Assembly: GCF_900110755.1 (NCBI RefSeq)
Contig: NZ_FOFF01000027.1
Span: 1-64,000 of the forward strand
Reading direction: 5' to 3'
DNA from: Streptomyces sp. yr375
GTDB lineage: Bacteria; Actinomycetota; Actinomycetes; Streptomycetales; Streptomycetaceae
Length of the DNA stretch: 64,000 bases
The notes under the pieces: model-generated
Seen by the model: only the letters and a program-made list of their open reading frames with translations
Told to the model about the DNA's origin: nothing
Database searches by the model: none
In this document: piece by piece, positions 35,564 to 44,338 of the stretch
Layout of the letters: each line of letters begins with the position of its first letter
Numbering within the stretch: position 1 is the stretch's first letter
Translations under genes and position numbers: made by a program

Positions 35564-36562
35564 ATGACTCGCATCGCCATCAACGGATTCGGCCGCATCG
35601 GACGCAACGTGCTGCGCGCGCTCCTCGAGCGCGACAGCGACCTCGAGATCGTCGCCGTCAACGACCTCACGGAGCCCGCGACCCTCGCGCGGCTGCTCGC
35701 CTTCGACTCGACGGCCGGCCGACTGGGCCGCCCGGTCACCGTCGACGGCACCACCCTCGTCGTCGACGGCCGCCGCATCGAGGTGCTCGCCGAGCGCGAA
35801 CCGGCGCAACTGCCGTGGGCCGCGCTCGACGTCGACATCGTGCTGGAGGCCACCGGCCGCTTCACCTCGGCCAAGGCGGCCCGCGCCCACCTCGACGCGG
35901 GCGCGCGCAAGGTCCTCGTCAGCGCGCCCTCCGACGGCGCCGACGTCACCCTCGCCTACGGCGTCAACACCGACGCCTACGACCCCGAGCTGCACACGAT
36001 CGTCTCGAACGCCTCCTGCACGACCAACGCGCTCGCCCCGCTGGCCGCGGTCCTCGACGACCTCGCCGGCATCGAGCACGGCTTCATGACGACCGTGCAC
36101 GCCTACACCCAGGAGCAGAACCTCCAGGACGGACCGCACCGCGACCCGCGCCGCGCCCGCGCCGCCGGGGTCAACATCGTGCCGACCACGACGGGCGCAG
36201 CGAAGGCGATCGGCCTGGTGCTGCCGAACCTCGACGGCAAGCTGTCCGGCGACTCGATCCGGGTGCCCGTGCCGGTGGGCTCGATCGTCGAGCTGAACAC
36301 GACGGTCGCCCGCGAGGTGACGCGCGACGAGATCCTGGCGGCGTACCGCACCGCCGCCGAGGGGCCGCTCGCCGGCGTCCTCGAGTACTCGGAGGACGCG
36401 CTCGTGTCGTCCGACATCACCGGCAATCCGGCCTCGTCGATCTTCGACTCGGCCCTCACCCGCGTCGACGGCCGCCACGTCAAGGTCGTCGCCTGGTACG
36501 ACAACGAGTGGGGCTTCTCGCACCGGGTGATCGACACGCTCGAACTCCTCGCCGCTCGCTGA
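35564..36562 (+). CDS. gap: Glyceraldehyde-3-phosphate dehydrogenase, type I
   Basis: A 332-aa NAD-dependent GAPDH, interconverting glyceraldehyde-3-phosphate and 1,3-bisphosphoglycerate. The Rossmann start is RIAINGFGRIGRNVLRAL. The active-site Cys152 is in SNASCTTNALAPLA. HAYTQEQNLQDGPHRD, NIVPTTTGAAKAIG, NLDGKLSGDSIRVPVPVG and WYDNEWGFSHR follow. It stands alone, without pgk and tpi, 121 bp after a GlxA-type regulator, so it is probably an additional gap copy and not the glycolytic-operon gene (inference). AGGGA lies upstream of ATG. A hairpin follows the stop. Confidence 0.95.
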   Translation: MTRIAINGFGRIGRNVLRALLERDSDLEIVAVNDLTEPATLARLLAFDSTAGRLGRPVTVDGTTLVVDGRRIEVLAEREPAQLPWAALDVDIVLEATGRFTSAKAARAHLDAGARKVLVSAPSDGADVTLAYGVNTDAYDPELHTIVSNASCTTNALAPLAAVLDDLAGIEHGFMTTVHAYTQEQNLQDGPHRDPRRARAAGVNIVPTTTGAAKAIGLVLPNLDGKLSGDSIRVPVPVGSIVELNTTVAREVTRDEILAAYRTAAEGPLAGVLEYSEDALVSSDITGNPASSIFDSALTRVDGRHVKVVAWYDNEWGFSHRVIDTLELLAAR

Positions 36563-36571
36563 CCGGACGCA

Positions 36572-36591
36572 GGCCCCCCGGACCTGGGGCC
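36572..36591. terminator. Hairpin after gap
   Basis: GGCCCC, 8-base loop, GGGGCC, ten bases after the gap stop and before the convergent FUSC gene. Six-bp stem, no T-run. Confidence 0.5.
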
Positions 36592-36634
36592 GCCTGACGC
36601 GGGCCCTCCGGTCTCAGGCTTCAGGACTTCGGTC

Positions 36635-38761
36635 TCAGGACGGGGGCGGCCGCGTCGTCCGGTGGCCGGTGCTGGTTCCGAGGTCCGTCGCGAGCGCGGT
36701 GAGCCACACCTCCAGGTCGGCCAGGAGCGCCGGGACCTGGGGTGGGGACCGGGGCGTGGGGGAGGGCGGCGGAGTGAGCCGCAGACGGATGCCGCCGGGT
36801 GGGAAGTCGGCCGCCCGGGCGGCGGCCGTCTCCACTTCCTCGGTGGCGTCCCGGACCCAGCGCAGGGCGTCGGGAGGCAGATCGTGCGCCTGGGTCGTCC
36901 GGGGCAGCCAGTAGCCGCCGACCAGGACGCGGGCGCCGAAGTTGAGCGCGGCCAGGTAGTCGGGCTCGGACTCGGGTGCGGGGCCGGAGGGCTCCGTGCG
37001 GTACTGCGCGTACGCGTCCTCCGCCATCCGGAGCCGGTGCCGGGTCAGCCGGAGCACCTGGTCGACGGTGTCCGCGCGGCGCGCGGGGCCGGTGCCGGTC
37101 GGGGGGCCGGTCGCGGCTGTGGTCGTCGCCCGCACCACCGGCGCCGCCGCGCTGAGCAGGGCCGTCATACTGCGCCGCGTCTCGGCGCGGGCCCCGGACG
37201 GCCAGGCGAGAACCCCGCACAGCAGCCCCACCGCGCTCCCCGTCAGCACGTCGACGACCCGCGTCTCCGCGAGCCGCCACGTCACGGGAGCGATCTGCGC
37301 GAACGCCATGGACACGACCAGCGTGAACAGACCCTGCGCCCAGGCCGGTCCTTCCAGCGGGCCCACCGTGAAGGCGAGCAGCATCACCGGCACGAGCAGG
37401 TACGCGTACACCTCGGTGGCCTGACCCGCCCCGATGATGAGCAGTCCGGCGGCGAGCGCACCGGCCAGCGTGCCCACGACGGCCGCGCGGACGGCGGACC
37501 AGGTGGCGCCCGCCGTGGTACGCCCCAGGGTCAGCACCGTCAGCAGCACCCAGAAGCCGTGCGACAGGTCGAGCGAGCCCGCCACCAGACGGGCGAGGGC
37601 GAGACCGAGCGCGGTGCGCAGCGCGTTCTGGAAGACGACGGAGCGCCGCGTGAGGTTTCCGGCGAGGCGGACGGCGAAAAGACCGACCGTCGGGGTCCGG
37701 GCGTACCAGAACTGTTCCCGGGGCAGGCCGTGCACCGGCCGACGGCCGCCGAACGCCAGAGCGACGGCCGTGCGCACGGTCACGGCCGAGACCGCGACCG
37801 TCAGCACCGTCGACTGCCGCAGCAGCACCTGGTGCGACGCGGGCGTGCGCCCGGTCGAGGCGGCCTCGCGCGTGGCCAGGAACTGGGCGATCATCTCCTC
37901 GAGCAGCTCGGGCCCGGCGGCGGGGCGCGTGCGGCGCAGCGAGCCGGCCGTCTCGGCGCAGGCCGCGGCGGTCCCGTGCAGCAGGGTCTGCGAGGCCAGG
38001 TCGGCGGGCGCGGGAGGCATCTCGGTGAGGGCGGCCAGTTGGTCCACCAGCCGCCGGGTCGCGGAACCCGCCTGGGCCAGCGCCCGGTCCGTCCGGCCCG
38101 CGCCGGTCGGGCGGGCACCGGTCGGCTGGTGCGAGAAACGCAGGCCCCGGCCCGCCGCCCGCAGCCGCCCGGCGAGCCGGGGCTCCGGGCCCCGCCCGCC
38201 ACGGATCAGGGAGCCGGCGGCCCGGGCCGCGAGGTCGAGGGTGTCGGCGATCCGGTCGCGGTACGACGGATCCGGCCGGTCCGGGAACAGCACCAGCTCA
38301 CACACCACGAGCAACGCCACGCCGACGGCGACCCCGGTCAACCGCTGGGGCAGGGTCTCCGGGGCGAAGGGCGGGAAGCAGGCGAGGATGTAGAACAACT
38401 GCAGCCCGGGAGCCGTGCCGGCCGGCCGCGGGCCGCACACCGCGCCGAAGGTCAGCACGAACGCGACCAGCAGCATGCCCGCCACGGCCGACCAGGTCCG
38501 CACGGCGAGGGCGGTGCCGAGGACGGTGAGCGCGGCGGCGACCGGCAGGGCCGGCAGCACGGTTAGAGCGCGCCGACGCCCGGATCCCGGCACCGGCGAG
38601 AGCACGCCGAGCGCGATCGGCGCGAACAGGGCGTACAGCGCGGTCTCCGGCTGGTCGAGAAGGTACGCCGCCGGATAGAACCCGGCCGCCGCGGCGACCG
38701 TGACCCGTGCCGCACGCCGACCCGCCCCGACGGACTCGGCGAGGGACGGCCGCTTCACCAT
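36635..38761 (-). CDS. FUSC-family membrane protein (aromatic-acid exporter-like)
   Basis: A 708-aa protein built as two repeats of several membrane helices followed by a cytoplasmic helical region, the plan of FUSC/YccS proteins linked to efflux of fusaric and other aromatic acids. First membrane block about residues 18-165 (AARVTVAAAAGFYPAAYLL, TWSAVAGMLLVAFVLTFG, GVAVGVALLVVCELVLFPD), soluble part to about 315, second block about 335-520 (HGFWVLLTVLTLGRTTAG, YLLVPVMLLAFTVGP, VDVLTGSAVGLLCGVLAWP), then a cytoplasmic tail with Pro-rich end. GAGAGGAG precedes the ATG. Substrate unproven; no periplasmic adaptor is expected in an actinobacterium. Confidence 0.85.
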   Translation of the reverse strand: MVKRPSLAESVGAGRRAARVTVAAAAGFYPAAYLLDQPETALYALFAPIALGVLSPVPGSGRRRALTVLPALPVAAALTVLGTALAVRTWSAVAGMLLVAFVLTFGAVCGPRPAGTAPGLQLFYILACFPPFAPETLPQRLTGVAVGVALLVVCELVLFPDRPDPSYRDRIADTLDLAARAAGSLIRGGRGPEPRLAGRLRAAGRGLRFSHQPTGARPTGAGRTDRALAQAGSATRRLVDQLAALTEMPPAPADLASQTLLHGTAAACAETAGSLRRTRPAAGPELLEEMIAQFLATREAASTGRTPASHQVLLRQSTVLTVAVSAVTVRTAVALAFGGRRPVHGLPREQFWYARTPTVGLFAVRLAGNLTRRSVVFQNALRTALGLALARLVAGSLDLSHGFWVLLTVLTLGRTTAGATWSAVRAAVVGTLAGALAAGLLIIGAGQATEVYAYLLVPVMLLAFTVGPLEGPAWAQGLFTLVVSMAFAQIAPVTWRLAETRVVDVLTGSAVGLLCGVLAWPSGARAETRRSMTALLSAAAPVVRATTTAATGPPTGTGPARRADTVDQVLRLTRHRLRMAEDAYAQYRTEPSGPAPESEPDYLAALNFGARVLVGGYWLPRTTQAHDLPPDALRWVRDATEEVETAAARAADFPPGGIRLRLTPPPSPTPRSPPQVPALLADLEVWLTALATDLGTSTGHRTTRPPPS

Positions 38762-39035
38762 CAGCGCTCCTCTCCGCACCACCCTGAGGGTCGTCCCGTC
38801 CGCAGCTTCAGTGTCGCGCGGGTCCGGTGATCCCGCAGGCAGGGCGCGTCCCGGTGGGGTGACGCGGAACGGCCGTGGTGGGGTGTCGAGTCCGTGCAGA
38901 ACCGGTGCTCTCGTGGTCCCTTGGTCACCCGCACCGAACCCATAGGGGACAATACGATGATGTCGCGCCAACGGCCCCGCTGTTGAGCCGTCGGGCGACG
39001 TCTCGACAGCGACCGTCCATGAAAGCAGAGCCTCG

Positions 39036-39212
39036 GTGATCTCCGTCTTCGACGACACTCCGATCTACCATCGCCTCATCAGCGAGCGCGGTGACGTGCC
39101 CGCCCAGGTGCGCGGCGAGGCCGAACGCATCAAGCGCGACCTGGACCGGGTCATGAACGCCCCGTCCTCCTTCGCCCCCGGCCCGCCGGCGCAGCGGTCG
39201 TTCTTCTCCTGA
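39036..39212 (+). CDS. 58-aa small protein upstream of aminotransferase
   Basis: A 58-aa frame from GTG reads as a genuine cytoplasmic protein: SVFDDTPIYHRLISERGD, then an amphipathic helix (AQVRGEAERIKRDLDRVMN) and a Pro/Ser tail ending RSFFS. It is 33 bp upstream of a class V aminotransferase on the same strand, separated by three copies of a 9-bp repeat (GAAGCCGCC/GAGGCCGCC). The ribosome site is weak (AGAG), so the start is not certain. No known family; probable operon partner of the aminotransferase. Confidence 0.55.
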   Translation: MISVFDDTPIYHRLISERGDVPAQVRGEAERIKRDLDRVMNAPSSFAPGPPAQRSFFS

Positions 39213-39244
39213 AGCCGCCGAGGCCGCCGAAGCCGCCGAGTCTT

Positions 39245-40468
39245 ATGTACGAGGGTGAAGTCGCCGCCGCGCCCCGGCCGTTGACGCTGCGCGACGGGCG
39301 GCCCGCGATGGCGGCCTGGACGCTCGACGCCCGGCGCAGGCATCTCAACCACGGCTCGTTCGGCGCTGTCCCACGCGTGGCGCAGGAGCGGCAGAACGCA
39401 CTGCGGGCCGAGATGGAACGCGCCCCGGTCGCGTGGTTCCCGGCGCTGCCCGGGCGGATGGCCGCGACCCGCGCAGCCGTCGCCGCTCACCTGCGGACCG
39501 ACAGCGCGGACCTGGCCCTCGTGCCGAACGCCAGCGCCGGTGTCAGCGTCGTCTACGCGGCGCTGGCCGCCCGGCCCGGCGCAGACATCCTGGTCACCGA
39601 CCATGGCTACGGCGCGGTCACCATGGGCGCGCAGCGGCTCGCCGCCCGCTGGGGGACCGGCGTACGCACCGCCCGGGTACCCCTGGCGGCCGACGCCGAG
39701 CAGGCGTACCAGGCGGTGATGGCGGAGATCGACGACGATGTGACGCTCATCGTCCTGGACCAGATCACCTCCGCGACGGCACGGCTGATGCCGGCCGAAC
39801 GCGTCGGAGTCGAAGCCGCTCGGCGCGGGATCACCCTGCTCGTCGACGGCGCGCACGCCCCCGGCCTGCTCGCCGCGCCCCTGGACGGGCTGGTCTGCGA
39901 CGCCTGGGTCGGCAACCTCCACAAATGGGGCTGCGCCCCGCGCGGCACGGCGGCGCTCGTCGCCCGAGGGCCGCTGCGCGGGGACCTGCACCCGCTGATC
40001 GACTCGTGGGGCGCGGCCGAACCCTTCCCGGACCGCTTCGACCATCAGGGCACGCTCGACGCCACGGGCTGTCTGGCCGCGCCCACGGCCCTGGACTTCA
40101 TCGACGACACCTGGGGCTGGGACACCGCCCGCCGGTACATGGACGAGCTGGCGGATTACGGCGCTCAAGTCGTCGCGGCCGCCTTCGGCAGGACCGGCAC
40201 CCCGGTGGATCCGGACCCCGTGGATGTCGGGATGCCCGTCCCCGGCATGCGCCTGGTCCGCCTGCCCGAGGGCCTCGGCACCAGCCGGGTCGCGGCGGAC
40301 GCCCTGCGCGACCGGGCGACCGCCGAGCTGGGTGTGGAAGCCGCGTTCACCAGCTTCGACGGCCTCGGCTACCTCCGGCTGTCCGCCCACGTCTACAACA
40401 CCCCTGAGGATTACGAGTACTTCGCGGAGACCTGCGTGCCCGTCGTCGAGAAGTGGGCCCGCGCGTAA
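39245..40468 (+). CDS. Class V aminotransferase (PLP, isopenicillin-epimerase-like)
   Basis: A 407-aa PLP enzyme of fold type I, class V family (cysteine desulfurase / isopenicillin N epimerase-like). HLNHGSFGAVPRVAQE opens the family domain, VPNASAGVSVVYAAL binds the cofactor phosphate, LLVDGAHAPGLL carries the PLP-ring Asp, and VGNLHKWGCAPRGTAAL carries the Schiff-base Lys227. No catalytic Cys loop of NifS/IscS type is evident and there is no iron-sulfur context, so a desulfurase role is unlikely. The reaction (epimerase, lyase or transaminase) cannot be decided from sequence. Same strand as the 58-aa gene. Confidence 0.85.
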   Translation: MYEGEVAAAPRPLTLRDGRPAMAAWTLDARRRHLNHGSFGAVPRVAQERQNALRAEMERAPVAWFPALPGRMAATRAAVAAHLRTDSADLALVPNASAGVSVVYAALAARPGADILVTDHGYGAVTMGAQRLAARWGTGVRTARVPLAADAEQAYQAVMAEIDDDVTLIVLDQITSATARLMPAERVGVEAARRGITLLVDGAHAPGLLAAPLDGLVCDAWVGNLHKWGCAPRGTAALVARGPLRGDLHPLIDSWGAAEPFPDRFDHQGTLDATGCLAAPTALDFIDDTWGWDTARRYMDELADYGAQVVAAAFGRTGTPVDPDPVDVGMPVPGMRLVRLPEGLGTSRVAADALRDRATAELGVEAAFTSFDGLGYLRLSAHVYNTPEDYEYFAETCVPVVEKWARA

Positions 40469-40599
40469 CGGCGGACGCAGGCTGACCGGGGCCGAGGGGC
40501 GGGCCGTTGTCAGTGCCGTGCTGCAGGATGCCTCAGGTGAGATCAACTTCCGCTCGGCAGGGTAGACGGTCTCGTGTCCCTGCCCAGGAAAGGTCACCG

Positions 40600-41013
40600 A
40601 TGATGCCGCCCACCGCCGACCAGCAGCAGTCCCTCGACATACGCTTCGCCGCGCGCCGCCCCGCCGTACCGCTGAGCAGCGCCGGAGCCGACGTCCTGCG
40701 CATCGTCTCCGATCCGCGCACCCCCGTGTTCGTCACCGAGCACGCCAGCGGACGCCGTGTGTACGGCTACTGGCGGCCGTTGGACGCCGAAGCCGGCCGC
40801 GGAGGCTGCTACGTCGCGCTCCCCACCGCCGAGTGCGACGAACTGTACGCGGCGGGCCGCATCACGCTCGGAGAGCCCGTCAAAGACCCCACGAAGACGA
40901 CCTACCGAGCCCACCCGACCCACACCCCGACCTCGACCCGCCGCCCCACACCCACCCCTGCCCCTGCACCCGCCCCGGTGCGGACGACGGGGACGAGGAG
41001 ACGCGCGGCGTGA
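40600..41013 (+). CDS. Small hypothetical protein with Pro/Thr-rich tail
   Basis: A 137-aa protein. Residues 1-95 are a compact domain (LDIRFAARRPAVPLSSAGADVL, FVTEHASGRRVYGYWRPLDAE, CYVALPTAECDELYAAGRITLG). The last 40 residues are low-complexity Thr/Pro/Ala (TPTSTRRPTPTPAPAPAPV) ending in RRRAA. No signal peptide. AGGAAAGG lies just upstream of two successive ATG codons. Unknown function; convergent with the frameshifted exporter. Confidence 0.65.
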   Translation: MMPPTADQQQSLDIRFAARRPAVPLSSAGADVLRIVSDPRTPVFVTEHASGRRVYGYWRPLDAEAGRGGCYVALPTAECDELYAAGRITLGEPVKDPTKTTYRAHPTHTPTSTRRPTPTPAPAPAPVRTTGTRRRAA

Positions 41014-41043
41014 GCGATGGCCGGCGCGCGGAGCGGCCGTGTC

Positions 41044-42296
41044 CTACGCATGCGCCACCGGCTCGAGTTCGTCTTCGCCTTCGTCGGCGGCGCGGGCGTC
41101 CCGGGTAGGGGAGACCGCGAGTGCGAGCGCCTGGGCGACCGCTCCACACAGCCCCACCCCCAGGGCGAACCGGTAGCCGACCTGATCGGCGAGCAGTCCG
41201 CCGAGCGGCGCGCCCACCGCCACCATTCCCCAGTTGAACGAGCGGATGGTGGCGTTCATCCGCCCCCGCAGCCGATCGGGCGTCACCGATTGGCGATAGC
41301 TCATCTCCACCGGGCTTTCGACGGAGATGGCCAGCGACACCACGAAGAACGCCAGCGACACGGCGGGCAGCGCCCACGCTCCACGCGCGGCGACGACGAG
41401 GGGCAGCCAGCCGACGGCGGCGACGACGCGGAACACGATCAAGGTGGCACCGACGTCCAGCCTTCTCACCACCCGCGCGGAGAGCGCACCACCGAGAATC
41501 CCACCGGCTCCCGCACAGGCGTACGTGACCCCCAGGCCGAAGGCCCCGATCTTCAGCTCGTGCAGGGCGAAGACCACGAAGACCGTGCTCACGACGGTGT
41601 TGAACAGAAGCATCGCGTGCGAGGTCAACGCGATGGACGCCAGTGTCCGATGGCGATACACCCAGGCCACCCCTTCCCGCAGCTCACCGCCCAGGCTGCG
41701 CCGCGCACCCGGATCGGGTACGGGATCGTGTGCCTTCACCGAGGCGAGCAGCAGACCGGACACCAGATAACTGGCCGCGTCCACCAGCACGGCGAGCGGG
41801 GCACCGATGAACCTGATCAGCACGCCGGCGATCAGCGGACCGGTCGAACCGGCTGCCGCATTGGCTTGTTCCAGCCGGGCGTACCCCGAGTTGAGGAGCT
41901 CCTTGGGCACCAGCCGTGGCACGTACGACTGGTTGGCCGCCTCGAAGAACAGGCAGAGCACCCCGAACGCGAAGACGCACAGGCACAGGGCAGTGATGCT
42001 GAGCCCGTCCAGCGCGTACAGCAGGGGGATCGCACCGAGCAGGACAGCCCTGCCGAGATCCATGGCGACCATCATCGGCTTGCGCCGGCAGCGATCCACC
42101 AGCACTCCGGCCACGAGGCCGAAGAGCAAGTAGGGCGCCCAGCGGACCGCGTTGACCAGGCCCACTTGTGTGGCCGATGCGCTCAGTGTGACGTGAGGAT
42201 CTGCAGGGCCAGCCCGGAGACCTGTGAGCCGAAGGCCGAGACGGCGGAGGCGGTCCAAAAGCGTAGGTACCCAGGGACGTTCACCAGGCGCGGCAT
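41044..42296 (-). pseudogene. EntS-like MFS exporter, frameshifted near the N-terminus
   Basis: The frame from ATG 42296 reads MPRLVNVPGYLRFWTASAV, VSAFGSQVSGLALQILTSH and stops at a TGA near 42185. The next frame continues without a gap as TLSASATQVGLVNAVRWAP and runs to 41044 with the remaining helices of an MFS_3 (enterobactin-exporter-like) protein, including LVAGVLVDRCRRKPMMV (motif A region) and FFVVSLAISVESPVEMSYR. Adding one base at 42190-42193 (ACG-GTC-ACA in place of ACGTCACA) would restore an open frame of about 418 residues. So this is a single-base deletion, either a real inactivating mutation or a sequencing error. Convergent with the preceding hypothetical gene. Confidence 0.85.
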
Positions 42297-42371
42297 GAAC
42301 GGAGCGTACCCAGGGCGGCGTTCGACGTAGCCGTCGCCGCTGGGTTCGTGGGCTGCCGGAAGTACGGGGCG

Positions 42372-43298
42372 TCAGCCCTTCACCGCTCCTGTGAGCATGC
42401 CCTTTTTGAAGTGGCGTTGTACGAAGGGGGAGGCGATCGCCACGGGGACCAGGGCGAGGACCATGACGGCCATCTGGAGTCCCAGCGCCGAGAGTTGACC
42501 CGTGCGGACCGCCTGTTGAAGGCCGGTCGGCGCTTCGGTGTTCTTCTGGACCAACTGGATGAGCACGTTCTGGAGCGGCATCATCTGCTGGTCGGTGAGA
42601 TAGATGGAGGCGTTGAACCAGGCGCTCCAGTAACCGACCGCGTAGAAAAGGGAGATGACGGCCAGCACCGCCCGTGACAGCGGCATGACGACGGTCAGCA
42701 GGATGCGCAGGTCGCTCGCCCCGTCGATGCGCGCGGACTCGGTGAGTTCGGGGGAGATCCCCATGAAGAAGGCCCGCAGGACAAGGATGTTGAAGACGCT
42801 GACCGCGCTCGGCAGGATCAGGGACAGATAGGAGTCGGTGAGGCCGAGCGACTGCACGAGCAGGTATGTCGGGATGAGGCCGGCCCCGAAGAACATGGTC
42901 GCCATCAGGGTCATCAGCAGGAACCGGTGCCCGAGGCTGCCCGGCCGCGACAGACCGTACGCCGCGAGCACGGACACCGTCATCGAGAACAGCGTGCCGA
43001 CGAGGGTGACCCCGGTCGAGACCAGCATCGCCCGGCTGACCTGGCCGCCGCCCAGCAGCTCCGTGTAGTTGACGAAGGTGATGCCCTGCGGGATCACCAC
43101 CAGACCGCCGACCCGGTCGATCACCGGCTTCGGGGAGAGACTGGTGACGATCACGATCCACAGCGGGGCGAGCACGCCGAGGCAGGCCAGCGCGAGGAAG
43201 CCGCCCTTGAGGGTGAGTCCCGCCTTGCCCGGCGGCTCCTCCCACACGGGCCGGGCCGGCGCCCGGAGACTGCGGACGAGCTGCGTGTTGAGGCTCAC
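42372..43298 (-). CDS. Carbohydrate ABC transporter permease (LplC/MalG type)
   Basis: A 308-aa inner permease of a CUT1 sugar importer. Six membrane helices are visible. The EAA loop reads ELTESARIDGASDLRILLTVVMPL, the contact site for the ATPase. The long form with SYLSLILPSAVSVFNILVLR and YWSAWFNASIYLTDQQMMPLQ is typical of the LplC/YtcP subgroup, which moves oligosaccharides. GTG start overlaps the stop of the upstream permease (GTGA), so they are translationally coupled. Last gene of the operon. Confidence 0.9.
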   Translation of the reverse strand: MSLNTQLVRSLRAPARPVWEEPPGKAGLTLKGGFLALACLGVLAPLWIVIVTSLSPKPVIDRVGGLVVIPQGITFVNYTELLGGGQVSRAMLVSTGVTLVGTLFSMTVSVLAAYGLSRPGSLGHRFLLMTLMATMFFGAGLIPTYLLVQSLGLTDSYLSLILPSAVSVFNILVLRAFFMGISPELTESARIDGASDLRILLTVVMPLSRAVLAVISLFYAVGYWSAWFNASIYLTDQQMMPLQNVLIQLVQKNTEAPTGLQQAVRTGQLSALGLQMAVMVLALVPVAIASPFVQRHFKKGMLTGAVKG

Positions 43299-44338
43299 TT
43301 CTGGTACACCCCCTGCTCGCCCAGCAGATGCGCGAACTTGTTCGCGCCCAGGACGAGTACGACTCCGATGAGTCCCTTGACGAGGCCGACGGCGGCCGCG
43401 TAACTGAAGTCGCCGTTCTGGATGCCGACGTTCCACACATACGTGTCGAGGACCTCGCTGGCGCCCGCGCCGACCGCGTCGCGCTGGAGCAGGAACTGCT
43501 CGAAGCCCACACTGAGCGCGTCCCCCACCCGCAGCACGAGCAGCAGCGCGATCACCGGCCGCAGTGCCGGCAGCGTCACGTGCCACATACGGCGCCAGCG
43601 CCCCGCCCCGTCCATCGCGGCGGCCTCGTACAGGTCGGTGCTGACGGCGGCCAGCGCGGCGAGGAAGACGATGATCCCCCAGCCGGCGTCCTTCCACACG
43701 GCCTGCGCGGTGACCAGGTACTTGAACAGGTCCGCGTTCGTCATCAGGTCGAAGCCGGACCACCCGTGGTCGGAGAGGGTCTGCGCGATGATGCCCGCCC
43801 CGCCGAACACCTGCTGGAACACGGTGACCACGAGGACCCACGAGAAGAAGTGCGGCAGATACATGATCGCCTGCGCCACGGCCCGCACCCGGGGCCGCAC
43901 CACGCTGTTGATGAGCAGCGCGAGCGCGACGGGGACCGGGAAGAACAGCACCAGTTGGAGCGTGAACAAGACGATGGTGTTCTTCGCCGCGCCCCAGAAC
44001 AGCGGGTCGTCGACCATCCGGGAGAACTGCTCCACGCCCACCCACGGGCTGTGGAAGATCGCCGTGACGCCGTTGCCGGAGACGTACGGGTCGTAGTCCT
44101 GGAACGCGACGACGTTGCCGAGCAGCGGAATGTAGTTGAAGAGCAGGACCAGCGCGATGGCGGGCAGCGTCATCAGGACGAGCGCGCGGTCGCGGCGCAG
44201 CCGGATCCGCCAGGGCACCCGGCCCCTCTTCCGCTTCCATGAGACGTCGACGTCGCCGCCCGCCGTGGCGACCTCCGAATCCCCGGCAGGCTCGGCGCCC
44301 TTGGCCGTGCCGGCCCTGTTTCCGGCCGTGAGGGACAT
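43295..44338 (-). CDS. Carbohydrate ABC transporter permease (LplB/MalF type)
   Basis: A 347-aa permease, partner of the LplC-like protein. A 55-residue basic N-terminus precedes the first helix (ALVLMTLPAIALVLLFNYIPLLG). YDPYVSGNGVTAIFHSPWVGVEQF, NTIVLFTLQLVLFFPVPVAL and MYLPHFFSWVLVV are typical of the LplB group. The EAA loop is DLYEAAAMDGAGRWRRMWHVTLP. Its ATG touches the stop of the binding-protein gene (TGATG), so all three are one operon. No ATPase gene is present here; such importers in Streptomyces usually borrow the shared ATPase MsiK (known of the family, inferred here). Confidence 0.9.
   Translation of the reverse strand: MSLTAGNRAGTAKGAEPAGDSEVATAGGDVDVSWKRKRGRVPWRIRLRRDRALVLMTLPAIALVLLFNYIPLLGNVVAFQDYDPYVSGNGVTAIFHSPWVGVEQFSRMVDDPLFWGAAKNTIVLFTLQLVLFFPVPVALALLINSVVRPRVRAVAQAIMYLPHFFSWVLVVTVFQQVFGGAGIIAQTLSDHGWSGFDLMTNADLFKYLVTAQAVWKDAGWGIIVFLAALAAVSTDLYEAAAMDGAGRWRRMWHVTLPALRPVIALLLVLRVGDALSVGFEQFLLQRDAVGAGASEVLDTYVWNVGIQNGDFSYAAAVGLVKGLIGVVLVLGANKFAHLLGEQGVYQK

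Noticed and set aside
38960..38990. Nine-codon frame ending in Arg-Cys upstream of the aminotransferase, possible Cys attenuator
   Set aside because: A single Cys codon, no hairpin structure seen, and no sulfur-metabolism context.
39019..39039. Six-codon leader peptide before the 58-aa gene
   Set aside because: Too short and without a ribosome site. The GTGA overlap is expected by chance in such sequence.
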